A model generated the notes under the pieces. It was not told the origin of the DNA. It searched no databases and saw nothing but the letters and a program-made list of their open reading frames with translations. From Symbiodinium natans (lineage: Eukaryota; Sar; Dinophyceae; Suessiales; Symbiodiniaceae): a stretch of DNA of 64,000 bases. Both the position numbers and the translations under genes were made by a program. This document shows positions 19,351-28,391 of this stretch, piece after piece (the first letter of the stretch is position 1; each line of letters begins with the position of its first letter). Location of the stretch: positions 582,001-646,000 of the forward strand of contig CAJNDS010002091.1 of NCBI GenBank assembly GCA_905221605.1. Direction: 5' to 3'.

Positions 19351-19952
19351 ATGCACACCTCTGGCAAGTACTAAAACAAACCCTAGAAGTAAACCTGATA
19401 AGACCGCAAAAAAGCCCAGTATTACAAGCCATCAGCATGCCTCAACTTAAGAACCCCAAACCCTGCTTTATGTAAGCTACCTCATAAGAGGGCTTAGGGT
19501 TGAGGGAGTCCTTAAGGGGGTTGTATAACAAGGACTTGCCACAAGAGCAGGCTTTGAGTTGCTAGGGCATAACGGTAGAAGTAAGCACTTTTGTGCTTTC
19601 TAGACTCGAAGATGTACCCCTAATATACAACCCCTAAGCATACCGAACGAGTAAACATGTAGGGTTCAGGGTTCAGGGTTTAGGGACTTCTTACAATCTG
19701 AACATTGGGCATGCTGAAGGAGCCTGGAAGGTCCAAAGCCCGCAGTCCGGACCTGGGGGGTCTTGATAATTTCTGTAGGTTTTGGGGTTTGGGGTTTGGG
19801 GTTTATAGGGCTTAGGGATTAGGGTTTCGGGTTTAGGGTTTGGGGTTAGGAGGACTAGGAACTCGGCAAGCTGCACGGTTTGGGTCTGAGTTCAGAGCAG
19901 CTGGAATGCGCTCGAAGTAATATGTGGGTTGTGATGTAGACTCCCAGCCTAC

Positions 19953-20194
19953 CTGAGCCGCTACCACGCTGGTGCCCATAGTACCGAAATCCCACCCAAA
20001 AAAAACAGGTCGGCCCGATTCAATGATTCGGCAATGACATCCGTGCCCACCACGAGTCCTCTCTCCGTCTCCATGAGGACTGGGAATACCCGCTTCGGGT
20101 CGGCTTCTATCCCGCTGCAAACGGTGGCCCTGAAATGCACATGTCTCCTCATTGCTTCTTCTCGAATTTCTTTCCGAAGAAACCCACACGACAC
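19953..20194 (-). CDS. Long exon with homopolymer frame break
   Basis: The minus strand opens with ATG at 20194 and reads KEIREEAMRRHVHFRATVCS, then DPKRVFPVLMETERGLVVGT. At an eight-base T run (plus A run 19998-20005) the frame must shift by one to reach FGWDFGTMGTSVVAAQ. It ends at GCTCAG|GTAGGCTGG, a good donor. G-x-D-x-G-T resembles the first phosphate-binding motif of ASKHA enzymes (sugar kinases, actin, Hsp70). That is a weak hint only. Confidence 0.55.
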
Positions 20195-20223
20195 CCCACT
20201 CTTCCCGCTTATGCTGACAGTCT

Positions 20224-20315
20224 ATTTAGGGTTTTAGGGTTTTAGGGTTTTAGGGTTTTAGGGTTTTACGGTTTTAGGGTTTTACGGTTTTAGGGTTTTA
20301 CGGTTTAGGGTTTAG
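20224..20315 (+). repeat. Homogenised TTTTAGGG/TTTTACGG array
   Basis: An 8-mer variant repeated about ten times, with alternating A-G and A-C forms near its end. Confidence 0.9.
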
Positions 20316-21299
20316 GGGACTATAATGGGGGGGGACAACAATTGTTAGTCTAAGGGGGAACATCCCAATACGTGGGGCATGAAACGACCCAGAAACCTGA
20401 AAGAATCCTTCGACTTCATTGCTGGAGGAAAAAAGCTGTATAAACCCTAAACCCTAAACCCTAAACCCTAAACCCCAAACCCTAAACCCTAAACCCTAAT
20501 GCCCGAGTTTTCAAGAACTCATCCCCAATCGCATAAAATGTCGGCTGCGAAGATGCTGAAAAGCTGCATGGCCACGAAGGCTTTTCGAAGGATCTGGAGT
20601 TCATAAGGTCCCGAAAAAGTGCCGTATTATCTAGGGACCCAAACGGAACCTAATTTTGAGAACGGCTCCAACACAGCTAAACGGGCTTCGGGTTCAGACG
20701 GTTTCGGCGCGCAAGGCCCTCAACCCTCCGCCCAAACATGTTTAGGCTTTTTAGCGCAAATCCTCCGAACCCTACCAAACCCTAAACCCTAAACCCTATA
20801 CCCTAAACCCTAAACCCTAGACCCTGAACCCTGAACCCTGAACCCTGAACCCTGAACCCCAAACCCTAAACCCTAAACCCTAAACCCTAGATCCTAAACC
20901 CCCCCCCCAATATTCCACAAGCCCTTCCGCCCGGAGGCGCCTGGTATGCCTTCTGGCTCCAGGGAGCTGGTGATGCGCACCCAGGGCCCTGGAAGAACTT
21001 GCGCTCACAAAAGCCCTAAACCCTGAATCCTAAACCCTAGCCCTAAACCCTAAACCCTATGCCCTAAACCCTAAACCCTGAACCGTTAGGAGCCCGAACC
21101 GCCAAGCGAAGCGATTCGCCAACAACCGCTGTTGGAACCGACACGAACCGAATCGGTTTCGGGTTTAGGGTGTATACTTGGAGGCCCATGGTACTTATAA
21201 CCCCATTGCGTACAATCAATTGCAAGCCTTATAAGCCTCCTCATATAGGTACCGTGACAACCGGGTTATGAGAACACCGGGCTGAGGGAAGTTCAGGAG

Positions 21300-21378
21300 C
21301 TTCGGGGGCCTTCGGCCTTCGCAGGCCTTCGGGGCCTTCGGGGGCCTTCGGGGGGCCCTTCGGGGGCCCTTCGGGGGC
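21300..21378 (+). repeat. GGCCTTCGGG minisatellite
   Basis: About seven copies of a 10-14 bp unit (CCTTCGGGGG) with variable G number. Confidence 0.9.
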
Positions 21379-21405
21379 TTAGGGCATACAGGTTTTAGGC
21401 TTTAG

Positions 21406-21620
21406 GGTTAGGGTTTAGGGTTTAGGGTTTAGGGTTTAGGGTTTAGGGTTTAGGGTTTAGGGTTTAGGGTTTAGGGTTTAGGGTTTAGGGTTTAGGGTTT
21501 AGGGTTTAGGGTTTAGGGTTTAGGGTTTAGTTTTAGGGTTTAGGGTTTAGGGTTTAGGGTTTAGGGTTTAGGGTTTAGGGTTTAGGGTTTAGGGTTTAGG
21601 GTTTAGGGTTTAGGGTTTAG
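21406..21620 (+). repeat. Longest TTTAGGG tract
   Basis: About thirty heptamers with a single altered unit (TTTAGTTTTAGGG near 21526). Its last TTTAG abuts the exon at 21621. Confidence 0.95.
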
Positions 21621-21692
21621 GGCTTCTGTCGCCTTCTGGGAGCTGCAGCACCGGTGGCGCGGGGGCCGGGAACCCGGGATCGTCCTCCTGAG
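21621..21692 (+). CDS. Exon bounded by telomere repeat on its 5' side
   Basis: Exactly 24 codons between TTTAG acceptor and CTGAG|GTTTAGCG donor. Reads GFCRLLGAAAPVARGPGTRD. Both splice edges are made of heptamer-like sequence. Confidence 0.5.
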
Positions 21693-21861
21693 GTTTAGCG
21701 CTCAGCTTCGGAGCCCTGAATGTTAGGGTTTAGGGTTTAGGGTTTGGGGTTTGGGGTTTAGGGTTTAGGGTTTGGGGTTTAGGGTTTAGGGATTAGGGTT
21801 TGGGGTTTAGGGTTTAGGGATTAGGTTTCATGGTCTATCCTGTATAGCTTTAGGGCCCAAC

Positions 21862-21942
21862 GTATGTACTACATACTCGCATGGATGCTTAGGGGAAGCT
21901 CTGAAAGCTGGGATCGTTTTAAACAACGTGAAATACTGGCTG
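21862..21942 (+). CDS. Exon upstream of family H element
   Basis: The frame reads LGEALKAGIVLNNVKYWL and ends exactly at the GT inside the inverted repeat of the family H element (CTG|GTTCTTAG). Removing the element joins it to AAG GAG TAA (22010-22018). Reading through the element gives a stop after five codons. Confidence 0.5.
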
Positions 21943-22009
21943 GTTCTTAGTAGGGAATGAGGGAATGATGTATCCTATGAACATTCCCTCATTCCCTAGT
22001 AAGAACCAG
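21940..22009 (+). mobile_element. Family H introner-like element
   Basis: 70 bp. The terminal inverted repeat CTGGTTCTTAGTAGGGAATG is almost perfect and includes GT near the left tip and AG at the right tip (AGAACCAG). On either strand it can form a GT-AG intron of 67 nt. Confidence 0.85.
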
Positions 22010-22377
22010 AAGGAGTAAGGTACCATAGGGACCCTTTTAAGGGCCCACACTAAGGGACCATGCCTCGGTCCTTAGAACCTAAGAGTTATGGTTTAGGGTT
22101 TAGGGTTCAGAGTTTAAGGTTTGGGGTTTGGGGTTTAGTACGAAAGCCTGACCCAAAACGAAGGGCTAAACGAAGGGCTGAGCGGGGAGTTAGGGCATCC
22201 TAGAAAAGGCACTACACCCCCCCTCCCCCTCAACCTCGCCCCCGCAGCCCTAAACCCTAACCAAGCCCCCCCCTCAACCCTGAACCGGGTTTAGGGTTTA
22301 GGGGTTGGTTCCCCTAAACCCTAAACCCTAAACCCTAAACCCCAAACCCCAAACCCCAAACCCCAAACCCCAACAAG

Positions 22378-22396
22378 CTGCTTCATGGAGTCCCTG
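22378..22396 (+). CDS. Exon 1 of three-exon model (19 nt)
   Basis: Follows an AG at the end of CCCCAAA repeats (CCAACAAG). Reads LLHGVP plus one base, ending at the family H donor. Exon length 19 nt is short; the true exon may differ upstream. Confidence 0.5.
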
Positions 22397-22528
22397 GTTC
22401 TTAGTAGGAAATGAGGGAATGAGGCTCCCTATATATACCCTTTAAGATCTTAGGGTTTAGGGTTTAGGTCTTAGGGTTTAGGGTTTAGGGTAGGATGCAT
22501 GATTCCCTCATTCCCTACTAAGAACCAG
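22394..22528 (+). mobile_element. Family H element with internal telomere repeats, acting as intron
   Basis: Same inverted repeats as 21940, but the middle contains about six heptamers (22450-22492). GT at 22397 and AG at 22528 split a codon; the join GTC CCT G|CC AAT stays open through the whole next exon. Confidence 0.85.
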
Positions 22529-22649
22529 CCAATGTCCTGGAGATGCTCCACAGCATCACGGCCTCGCAATGCGCGGACGATGCGTTTTTGACGTCTCCAA
22601 GCAACCCAGAGACTCCCATACCACCCCACTTCTACAAAGGAAAAAGCCC
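22529..22649 (+). CDS. Exon 2 of three-exon model
   Basis: 121 nt reading LEMLHSITASQCADDAFLTS, then PIPPHFYKGKSP. It begins right at the family H tip and ends at CC|GTTTAGGG, the first base pair of a telomere tract. No family recognised. Exons 1-3 total 201 nt, 66 codons plus stop. Confidence 0.65.
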
Positions 22650-22689
22650 GTTTAGGGTTTAGGGTTTAGGGTTTAGGGTTTAGGGTTAG
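22650..22689 (+). repeat. 40 nt pure telomere repeat acting as intron
   Basis: GTTTAGGG repeated to GGGTTAG: starts with GT and ends with AG, with no other sequence. Removing it continues the frame (CC|G GCT TAC) to a TGA at 22750. Reading into it meets TAG within three codons. 40 nt is very short for an intron. Confidence 0.7.
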
Positions 22690-22750
22690 GGCTTACATCC
22701 TCAACCGCGAACCTCGAAACCCACAAGGACCAGGCTTCCGAGCCCAGTGA
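22690..22750 (+). CDS. Exon 3, terminal, of three-exon model
   Basis: Continues in phase 2 and reads AYILNREPRNPQGPGFRAQ, then TGA at 22748-22750. Confidence 0.55.
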
Positions 22751-23710
22751 TGCAGGGCCACATCAAGGCTTGTGCGTCTCATAGGGCTTACGCGGGTTCA
22801 GGGTTTAGGGTTTAGGGTTTAGGGTTCGGGGTTCGGGGTTTAGGGTGTAGCGTTTAAAAATTGTGGTTTAGGGGCCCTATGCCCTAAATCCCAAACATAT
22901 GGAAAGAGCCCGAGATTCCGGGATTCACCTCAAGGCCTATTAGGGGTCCTTTAGCATGTTGGTTTAGGGGTAAGGGTTTTTTGGCTTTGAGACTGAGGAG
23001 TTAAGGGTTTAAGGGGCTTTAGGGCCTTCAGGCTTCCTTCTGTGTTTAGAGCCAAAGACCTGAGCCTGAGCAAAGGTTTAGGGTTTAGGGTTTAGGATTT
23101 AGGGTTTAGGGTTTAGGGCCTGAAACCTTGAGGCCTGAGGTTGTCGGGCCCGGAAGTCTTAAAGTCTCCAGGCCAGCCCAAAGCTAAGATTTCCTTCTAA
23201 AATGCTTTTGTATTGAGGCCATGCAATCAATTGTAAAGGGGGTAGTCCAACAGCTGCCCGAACGCCGTATAATATAATATAAAACGTTTGGTCCCCCATT
23301 ATTCATTATTGTCTTTTTGTTTGGCGGGCTGGCTTGGTTGGGATAGATGGACCCCCTTTAAATTCATATAAACTCATCCCTTTAAAAATCATGTGGATTC
23401 CGGCCGTAAACATGCTGACCAAGGAACACTGAATCCCTGCACTTTGAAACCCTGAACCTCTAAACCCCTGATCCATACATTTTCTCAGAGCTCGACGCGC
23501 TAGCGTCTGCTCCCAGTGTAGAGTGCGCCCATCATACCAGCCTGGCTGAGTAAGGGGGAGGGTGGAGGAGGAGGGGGGGGGGGGGTGGGGGTAGAGATTT
23601 TGGGTTTAGCTTTTCGAGAAAAGGGTTGATTTAGGCGGGCGGGCAGGCTGCTTATCGGGCGGGGGTGTGCGTGCGGGTTCGGGATTCGGGGATTCTGGCG
23701 GGCGTGGGGC

Positions 23711-23975
23711 CTTGTCGTAAACAATGGTAAACGTCTGCCTGACCTTGGTCATGTTCTTGCCGTCCACGGGGCTCACGAACTGGTTGTTGATCCAGCCCGC
23801 CATGCTGACCATCCAGCACGAACACCATGTCGTCCTTTGTCAGCTGGCCATCGGTGCTCCTTGCTCGGACGTAGCCCTGCACCACCTTCTGCAGGTGCTC
23901 TGCCCAGAAGTTGGGGCAGCTTTCGTGAGGCTGAGCCGAGGCGTCGCCGGCCTTCTTCGTGTCATAGAGCAGCTC
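23711..23975 (-). CDS. Long exon with one-base frame break
   Basis: The minus strand reads ELLYDTKKAGDASAQPHESC, then YVRARSTDGQLTKDDMVFVL. Near 23806 it must shift by one base to continue as MAGWINNQFVSPVDGKNMTK and TFTIVYDK. It ends at GACAAG|GCCCC (GC donor). Both halves look coding, so this is a pseudogene, a sequencing error or a missed short intron. No family recognised. Confidence 0.55.
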
Positions 23976-24897
23976 GCTTCACATGCGAGGGTTTTGGGTT
24001 GGGTATAGGGGCAGGGATTTCGGTAAGCCCTGACACCCTCAGGCAATCTAAAGCCAAGGGCCTAAAGGGGATCTACCAGAACTCCCTACCGTGCGTGTGG
24101 GCATCGCAATTAAGCAACTAAAGAGACCCTTAACCCCACAACGAGAGTGAGAACTCACAGCGCACAAACTTAGGGCTCAGGGCCTCAGGGTTTAGGATTC
24201 GTAGGCTTAGGGTTTAGGATTCGTGGGTTTGGGGTTGAGGATTCGTAGGTTTGTTGTAGGCACTAAGACTGCTAGGGCTTTGGGCATCTCTATGGTGGAT
24301 GGCACGAGGTTCCTTCCCAAACCCCACACTCAAGAGGTTCCCCGCGCTGGGCGCGACCTCCCTTGAACCCCAAGCCGTAAACTCAAAATAATGAAGCCTC
24401 AAAGCCAGGTACTGTGGGTTAAGGCTTAGGGTTGAGGGGTTTAGGGGTTTAGGGGTCTAGGGGTTAGGGTTGAAGCTGAAGGTAGGATTCAGACTTAAGG
24501 CCTCGAAGGCTTCGCGGTGTGTGGCTTAAGGGTCCCTAAACGGAACCAAGCTCTATGAACCTATAGGCCCAATCTCTTGGCATTGTTGCTGTTAGGGGGG
24601 GGTTTAGGGTGTTCGGATGTGGCGCGAAGGACTTCCCTAAACCTCAAACCCTAAACCCCAAACCCTGTGGGGCTACGGACTTCTGATCTTGAATCCACCC
24701 TGAAGCGAGCCTCGTAGTGGCAACGGGTCCTGCAACTAAGTGCTGTTGGCCGTTGCCTAAAGACAAAGAATCAAGTCTTGAATGTAGTTCCTTGTAAGAC
24801 AATCATGACAGTAAGACCTTTCTAACCGCAGACCCACTAGCAGTTCGGAGCAGAAGCTGGACGGACACCCCGCAAAAGAACGACTCCACTTGCAGGG

Positions 24898-25144
24898 TCA
24901 TGGTATTTACAACCCAATTGTAACTGTCCTTACAAGGAGGGGCCCCCTAGGTATGAGTAGAGGCATGAGAGCCCGAAATTGGGCTATAAGGATCCTAATT
25001 AGGTTATAAGTCCCTTAACTACAGTTGGTATAGTACGGGGGCCAATCCTTGTAACTGTACTTAATAACCACTTATAAGCTTTTTAAGTGCGCTGATGGTT
25101 AGGGTTAGCTTGTAAGTACAGTATTCCCACGAGCCTCCAAGTAA
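24898..25144 (+). mobile_element. Family A element with nested family B element
   Basis: The outer element begins near TCATGGTATTTACAACCC and ends GAGCCTCCAAGTA. A family B copy lies at 24928-25048, the reverse of the copy at 51607 (shared TTATAAGTCCCTTAACTACA). TTGTAACTGT occurs on both sides of the inner element (24918-24927, 25049-25058), a possible 10 bp target duplication. Confidence 0.75.
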
Positions 25145-25297
25145 GCAATTCGGGGGGTCAGGGGCTGCAGATTCAGGGACTATGGGGTTTCGGGTTTAGC
25201 GTTTATAGGGTTTATGGGGATGTGAGATGAGGGTTTTAGGGTTCAGAGTTCAGGGTTCAGGATTTATAGGGTTTAGAGGTGCTTCAACCCCCCCAAC

Positions 25298-25393
25298 CCC
25301 GCTCCTTGCGAATCTCCGGAGCACTGGCGGTGCTCTCTGTGCCCTCGCGGGAAAGCTTCTCGCAGGCCTCGTGCCATCTGCGGCTGTTGTGCC
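25298..25393 (-). CDS. Exon-like island
   Basis: The minus strand reads RRWHEACEKLSREGTESTAS, then APEIRKER, a charged helical stretch. Acceptor GGATTCAG lies just inside the end of a family F element. Donor side CGGG|GTTGGGG. Confidence 0.6.
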
Positions 25394-25410
25394 CTGAATC
25401 CTATACTCTT

Positions 25411-25566
25411 GGGGTAGTTACATGGTCCCTCAATATGGCCCTTAAAGGGGAACCCCTTATACACCCCTTGTATACCCTGTACAAATTAAGGACACATACT
25501 TCACAGACTTCAGAACCCTGCAAAGGAGGTCAAGGACCATATTAAGGGCCCATGAAACTACCCTTA
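25411..25566 (+). mobile_element. Family F element, best intact copy
   Basis: Ends GGGTAGTTACATGGTCCCTC and GGGCCCATGAAACTACCC are imperfect inverted repeats. Interior has TTAAAGGGGAACCCCTTATA. It serves as reference for the interrupted copies at 9631 and 63281. Confidence 0.8.
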
Positions 25567-25604
25567 GATACACCCTCAACCTACCAGCCCTGCTTGCAGA
25601 ATCG

Positions 25605-25845
25605 GGGCACTTAGTAAGTAGGGTTTAGGGTTTAGGTTTTAGGTTTAGGGTTTAGGGTTTGGGGTCTAGTTGGGCCTACAAGTAGTTTAACGTATAATGA
25701 CCTTACTCCCTACTTGGAGGCTCGGGGAACTTAGTAAGTAGGGTTCTAAGGACCCTAGTTGGGGTTGTAAGTAGTATAGCTATAATGACCTTACTTATCG
25801 CCACACTTGCTAAAGTCCCCTGATCCTTGAGGTAAACCTGACTCT
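25605..25845 (+). mobile_element. Two adjoining family G elements, first split by TTTAGGG
   Basis: CGGGGCACTTAGTAAGTAGG starts copy one. Heptamer-like sequence (25620-25662) follows, then TCTAGTTGGGCCTACAAGTA. Copy two (from 25720) has CTTAGTAAGTAGGGTTCTAA and AGTTGGGGTTGTAAGTA without heptamers. It ends TCCCCTGATCCTTGAGG. The comparison shows the repeats are an insertion. Confidence 0.7.
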
Positions 25846-26199
25846 CTAAACCGCACGGCCTACACCTACGCCAGCCAGATCGAACTGTGAGGTTTAGGGC
25901 TTTGTCCCCTAAAACCTAAACCCTGAACTCTAAATCCCCGAGCAGTGCACCCTAAACCCAAAACTCTAGATCCTAAACTCTAAGCGGCCACCTAAACCTG
26001 AAAACCCTGAAACCCTAAAACCCTAAACGCTATTTCTGAACCTTGGGCGCCCTGTACGGGCCCTAAACCCTAGACCACTTCCTTGTAATAAGGCTCTGTC
26101 GGACTGGCCTTTAAGGGATGCGTGGTCCTCTTCTCTTCAGAATGTAGGCCCTTAAGCCTAAGTCCAAGGATCGAAACCCAATATCACCCTAAGCCCTAA

Positions 26200-26485
26200 A
26201 CCAGTTCTTGCGCCCTCAACTTGCTCTAAACACGAGAATGGGCTGCAGGTTGAGGATCAGTTTCTGAAAGAACTCTCGCTCGCCCGGCTTCTCTGCAGCT
26301 GCTGCTGGCAGAAGCTTGAATCATCTGCCGGACACACCCTTCGGCACGTGACGGCCTTCGCGCGTGTTGATCGTAGCCCCATGGTTCGCGGAACCACTTC
26401 GCCATGCGGTGTCCTCGTGCTGTGGGCTTTGTCGTATTCTCCGTGGATCCGACCGACGTCGGTCGTGAGACATGTTCGGGCTTAA
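26200..26485 (+). CDS. Long open exon without ATG, with stop
   Basis: About 95 codons open on the plus strand, ending in TAA at 26483. Reads VEDQFLKELSLARLLCSCCW, then GHTLRHVTAFARVDRSPMVR. GGGCTGCAG at 26248 could be its acceptor, giving a 78-codon terminal exon. It is not started by ATG. No family recognised. Confidence 0.55.
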
Positions 26486-26632
26486 CGGGCCTTGCTTTTG
26501 CGCTTTCTTGTTCTCATAAACCCTGAACCCTAAACCCTAAAAACCCTAGACCCTAAACCCTAGACCCTGCAAACCCTAAACCCAGCAAGACACATCCTGC
26601 GGTCTAGGCCACCGAAAGCGGCGAAAATCCGA

Positions 26633-26733
26633 AAACTACTCCTGACCCTTCCCTAAACCCTAAACCCTAAACCCTAAACCTTAAACCCTATAAACCCTAA
26701 ACCCTAAACGCTAAACTACTCCTGACCCTTCCC
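26633..26733 (-). repeat. CCCTAAA block flanked by a 21 bp direct repeat
   Basis: The 21 bp sequence starting AAACTACTCCTGACC lies at 26633-26653 and again at 26713-26733. Between them are 59 bp of CCCTAAA-like repeats. The bases outside the two copies differ. Confidence 0.9.
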
Positions 26734-26898
26734 CCCCGGAAGTCGAGCCCCCCAAGCCCAGAATACCTAAACAACCAAGCAAACAAGACAAAAGCCTGAA
26801 AAGCCCTACCGCACCCAATGAAAAGCCTTAACGCACCCAAAAGTCCCAGACATCACAGTCCTAAGCCCTAAACCCTAATCCCCAAACCCGAAACCCTA

Positions 26899-26962
26899 CT
26901 TAGTTGTCCAGTACCCAATATATTAACCCAAAGAGGTTAAAGGTTACCTACTCTACTACTAA
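26899..26962 (+). mobile_element. Family C element, internally deleted, in a direct repeat
   Basis: Keeps CTTAGTTGTCCAGTACC and the right part AATATATTAACCCAAAG to CTACTACTAA, lacking about 40 bp of the middle. Flanked by CTAATCCCCAAACCCGA on both sides (26875-26891 and 26959-26975). Confidence 0.75.
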
Positions 26963-27568
26963 TCCCCAAACCCGAGGTAGGGTCTACTGCCGCCCCCTAA
27001 ACTCTAAGCTCTGAACCCTAAACCCTAAACCCTAAACCCTAAACCCTAAACCCTAGTCCCCAAACCCGAAACCCTAAACCCCACCGCGGCATCCTCGGCT
27101 GGCCTGCTCTGTGGTGCAGGGTGGCCGCGGAGGATGCCACAGCACCTGGGTCGCGGCACGAGACGAGGGAGAGCCGTTTAGGGTTTAGGGTTTAAGGTTT
27201 AGGGTTTAGGGTTTAGGGTTTAGGGTTTAGGGTTTAGGGCTCTTCCTCGAGGTGCTTGGAGGGTTTTGACTGTGGGGTTTTGGGGGTTGAGGTTGTAGGA
27301 ACCAAGGGAATTAGACGATAACGGCGGCTGCACACCCTCAGCCTGCTTTAGGGTTCAGACCTTTGGGGTTGGCTCTATAGAGCCCTGAGCCCATCGGGAA
27401 AGTTTCGAGTTCTTTTGTCAGCAAATGAACCCTGAAGCCCTAAGCCATGAGTTCTGAAAAGCACTGAAAGGGTTCAGGGTTTAGGGTTTAGGGTGTAGGG
27501 TTTGGGGTTTAGGGTTTGGGGTTTAGGGGCTTAGGGTTTAGGAGAAAACCCTGAACACCCTAAACCCA

Positions 27569-27603
27569 TTGGAGCTGGCATGGAGCCTGGACATCGACGA
27601 AAG
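27569..27603 (+). CDS. Exon A of four-exon model
   Basis: Reads LELAWSLDIDE and ends in phase 2 at GAAAG|GTGGGCC. Joined to exon B it gives an R codon and continues in frame. The 5' edge is uncertain. Confidence 0.5.
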
Positions 27604-27742
27604 GTGGGCCACCCGAAATAGGGAACCCGTCGGATCGAGGTTATGAGGTAGGGTTTAGGGTTTAGGGTTTAGGGTTTAGGGTTTAGGGTTTAGGGTTTAG
27701 GGTTTAGGGTTTAGGGTTTAGGGTTTAGGGTTTAGGGTTTAG
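27604..27742 (+). repeat. Intron made largely of TTTAGGG
   Basis: Starts GTGGGCCACC, holds about 40 unique bases, then thirteen perfect heptamers (27648-27742) whose last TTTAG is the acceptor. Confidence 0.7.
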
Positions 27743-27791
27743 GGCCCTGGCAGAGGATGCCTTGCGAAGCCTGATTCCCAACACAAGACTG
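27743..27791 (+). CDS. Exon B of four-exon model
   Basis: Begins right after TTTAG and reads ALAEDALRSLIPNTRL. It would end at a GA donor (CTG|GAAACCC). The phase to exon C does not close with that choice, so the B-C junction is unresolved. Confidence 0.5.
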
Positions 27792-27880
27792 GAAACCCTA
27801 AACCCTAAACCCTTCTAAACCCAAAACCAAACCCTAAACCCTAAACCCTAAACCCCGAACCCTTCTAAACCCCTCCAAAG

Positions 27881-27960
27881 ACGACCGGTGGAAGCGCCTG
27901 CTGTCCCAGCAATCTGCCCTTCTCCACCGCCTGGTCAAGGTCCAACATCTTGTGTTTGAG
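27881..27960 (+). CDS. Exon C of four-exon model
   Basis: After CCTCCAAAG reads DRWKRLLSQQSALLHRLVKV, a good amphipathic helix. Ends GAG|GTTTAGG, a telomere-unit donor, at phase 0. Confidence 0.6.
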
Positions 27961-28209
27961 GTTTAGGTTTAGGTTTAGGGTTTAGGGTTTAGGGTTTAGG
28001 GTTTAGGGTTTAGGGTTTAGGGTTTAGGGTTTAGGGTTCAGGGCTTAGAGGTTAGGGGGGCGGCAGTAGACCCGAAACCCTAGACCCTAAACGGGCTTTA
28101 AGGTTCATGGGCTCAGCGGTGCAGGAGTCAGGGGGTGTGGGTAGGGTTTCGTTCAGGGTTTGGGAGTTGAGGGGTTTAGGGTTTAGGGTTTAGGGTTTAG
28201 GGTTTCAAG

Positions 28210-28276
28210 GCTGCTTTCGCGATAACCTCCGTGCTCTCGTACTTGAACCCGGATCCCCTGCCCAAAAAGCCACTTG
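28210..28276 (+). CDS. Exon D of four-exon model
   Basis: After GGTTTCAAG (end of a heptamer tract) reads AAFAITSVLSYLNPDPLPKK in phase with exon C. It ends at the left tip of a family A element (CTTG|GAGG). Removing that element as a GA-AG intron gives GTA CAA TCG CCC TAA, the stop being in the first CCCTAAA unit (28401-28403). Confidence 0.6.
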
Positions 28277-28391
28277 GAGGTTCATGGTACTTACTAACCA
28301 ACTATAAGCATATTAGGGGCAACTAAGGGGCTGAGAAGTGGATTAGAAGTACAGTTATAAATGGTCATTAAGTACCACGAGCCTCCAAGTA
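28271..28391 (+). mobile_element. Family A element, candidate GA-AG introner
   Basis: Ends CACTTGGAGGTTCATGGTAC and GTACCACGAGCCTCCAAGTA. It sits directly at the end of coding sequence, and its tips provide G|GA and AAG|. Non-canonical GA donors are known in dinoflagellates. Confidence 0.7.

Noticed and set aside
18948-19450. Several 60-140 codon frames rich in IHTY or MYVC
   Set aside because: They only translate the GTAT microsatellite.
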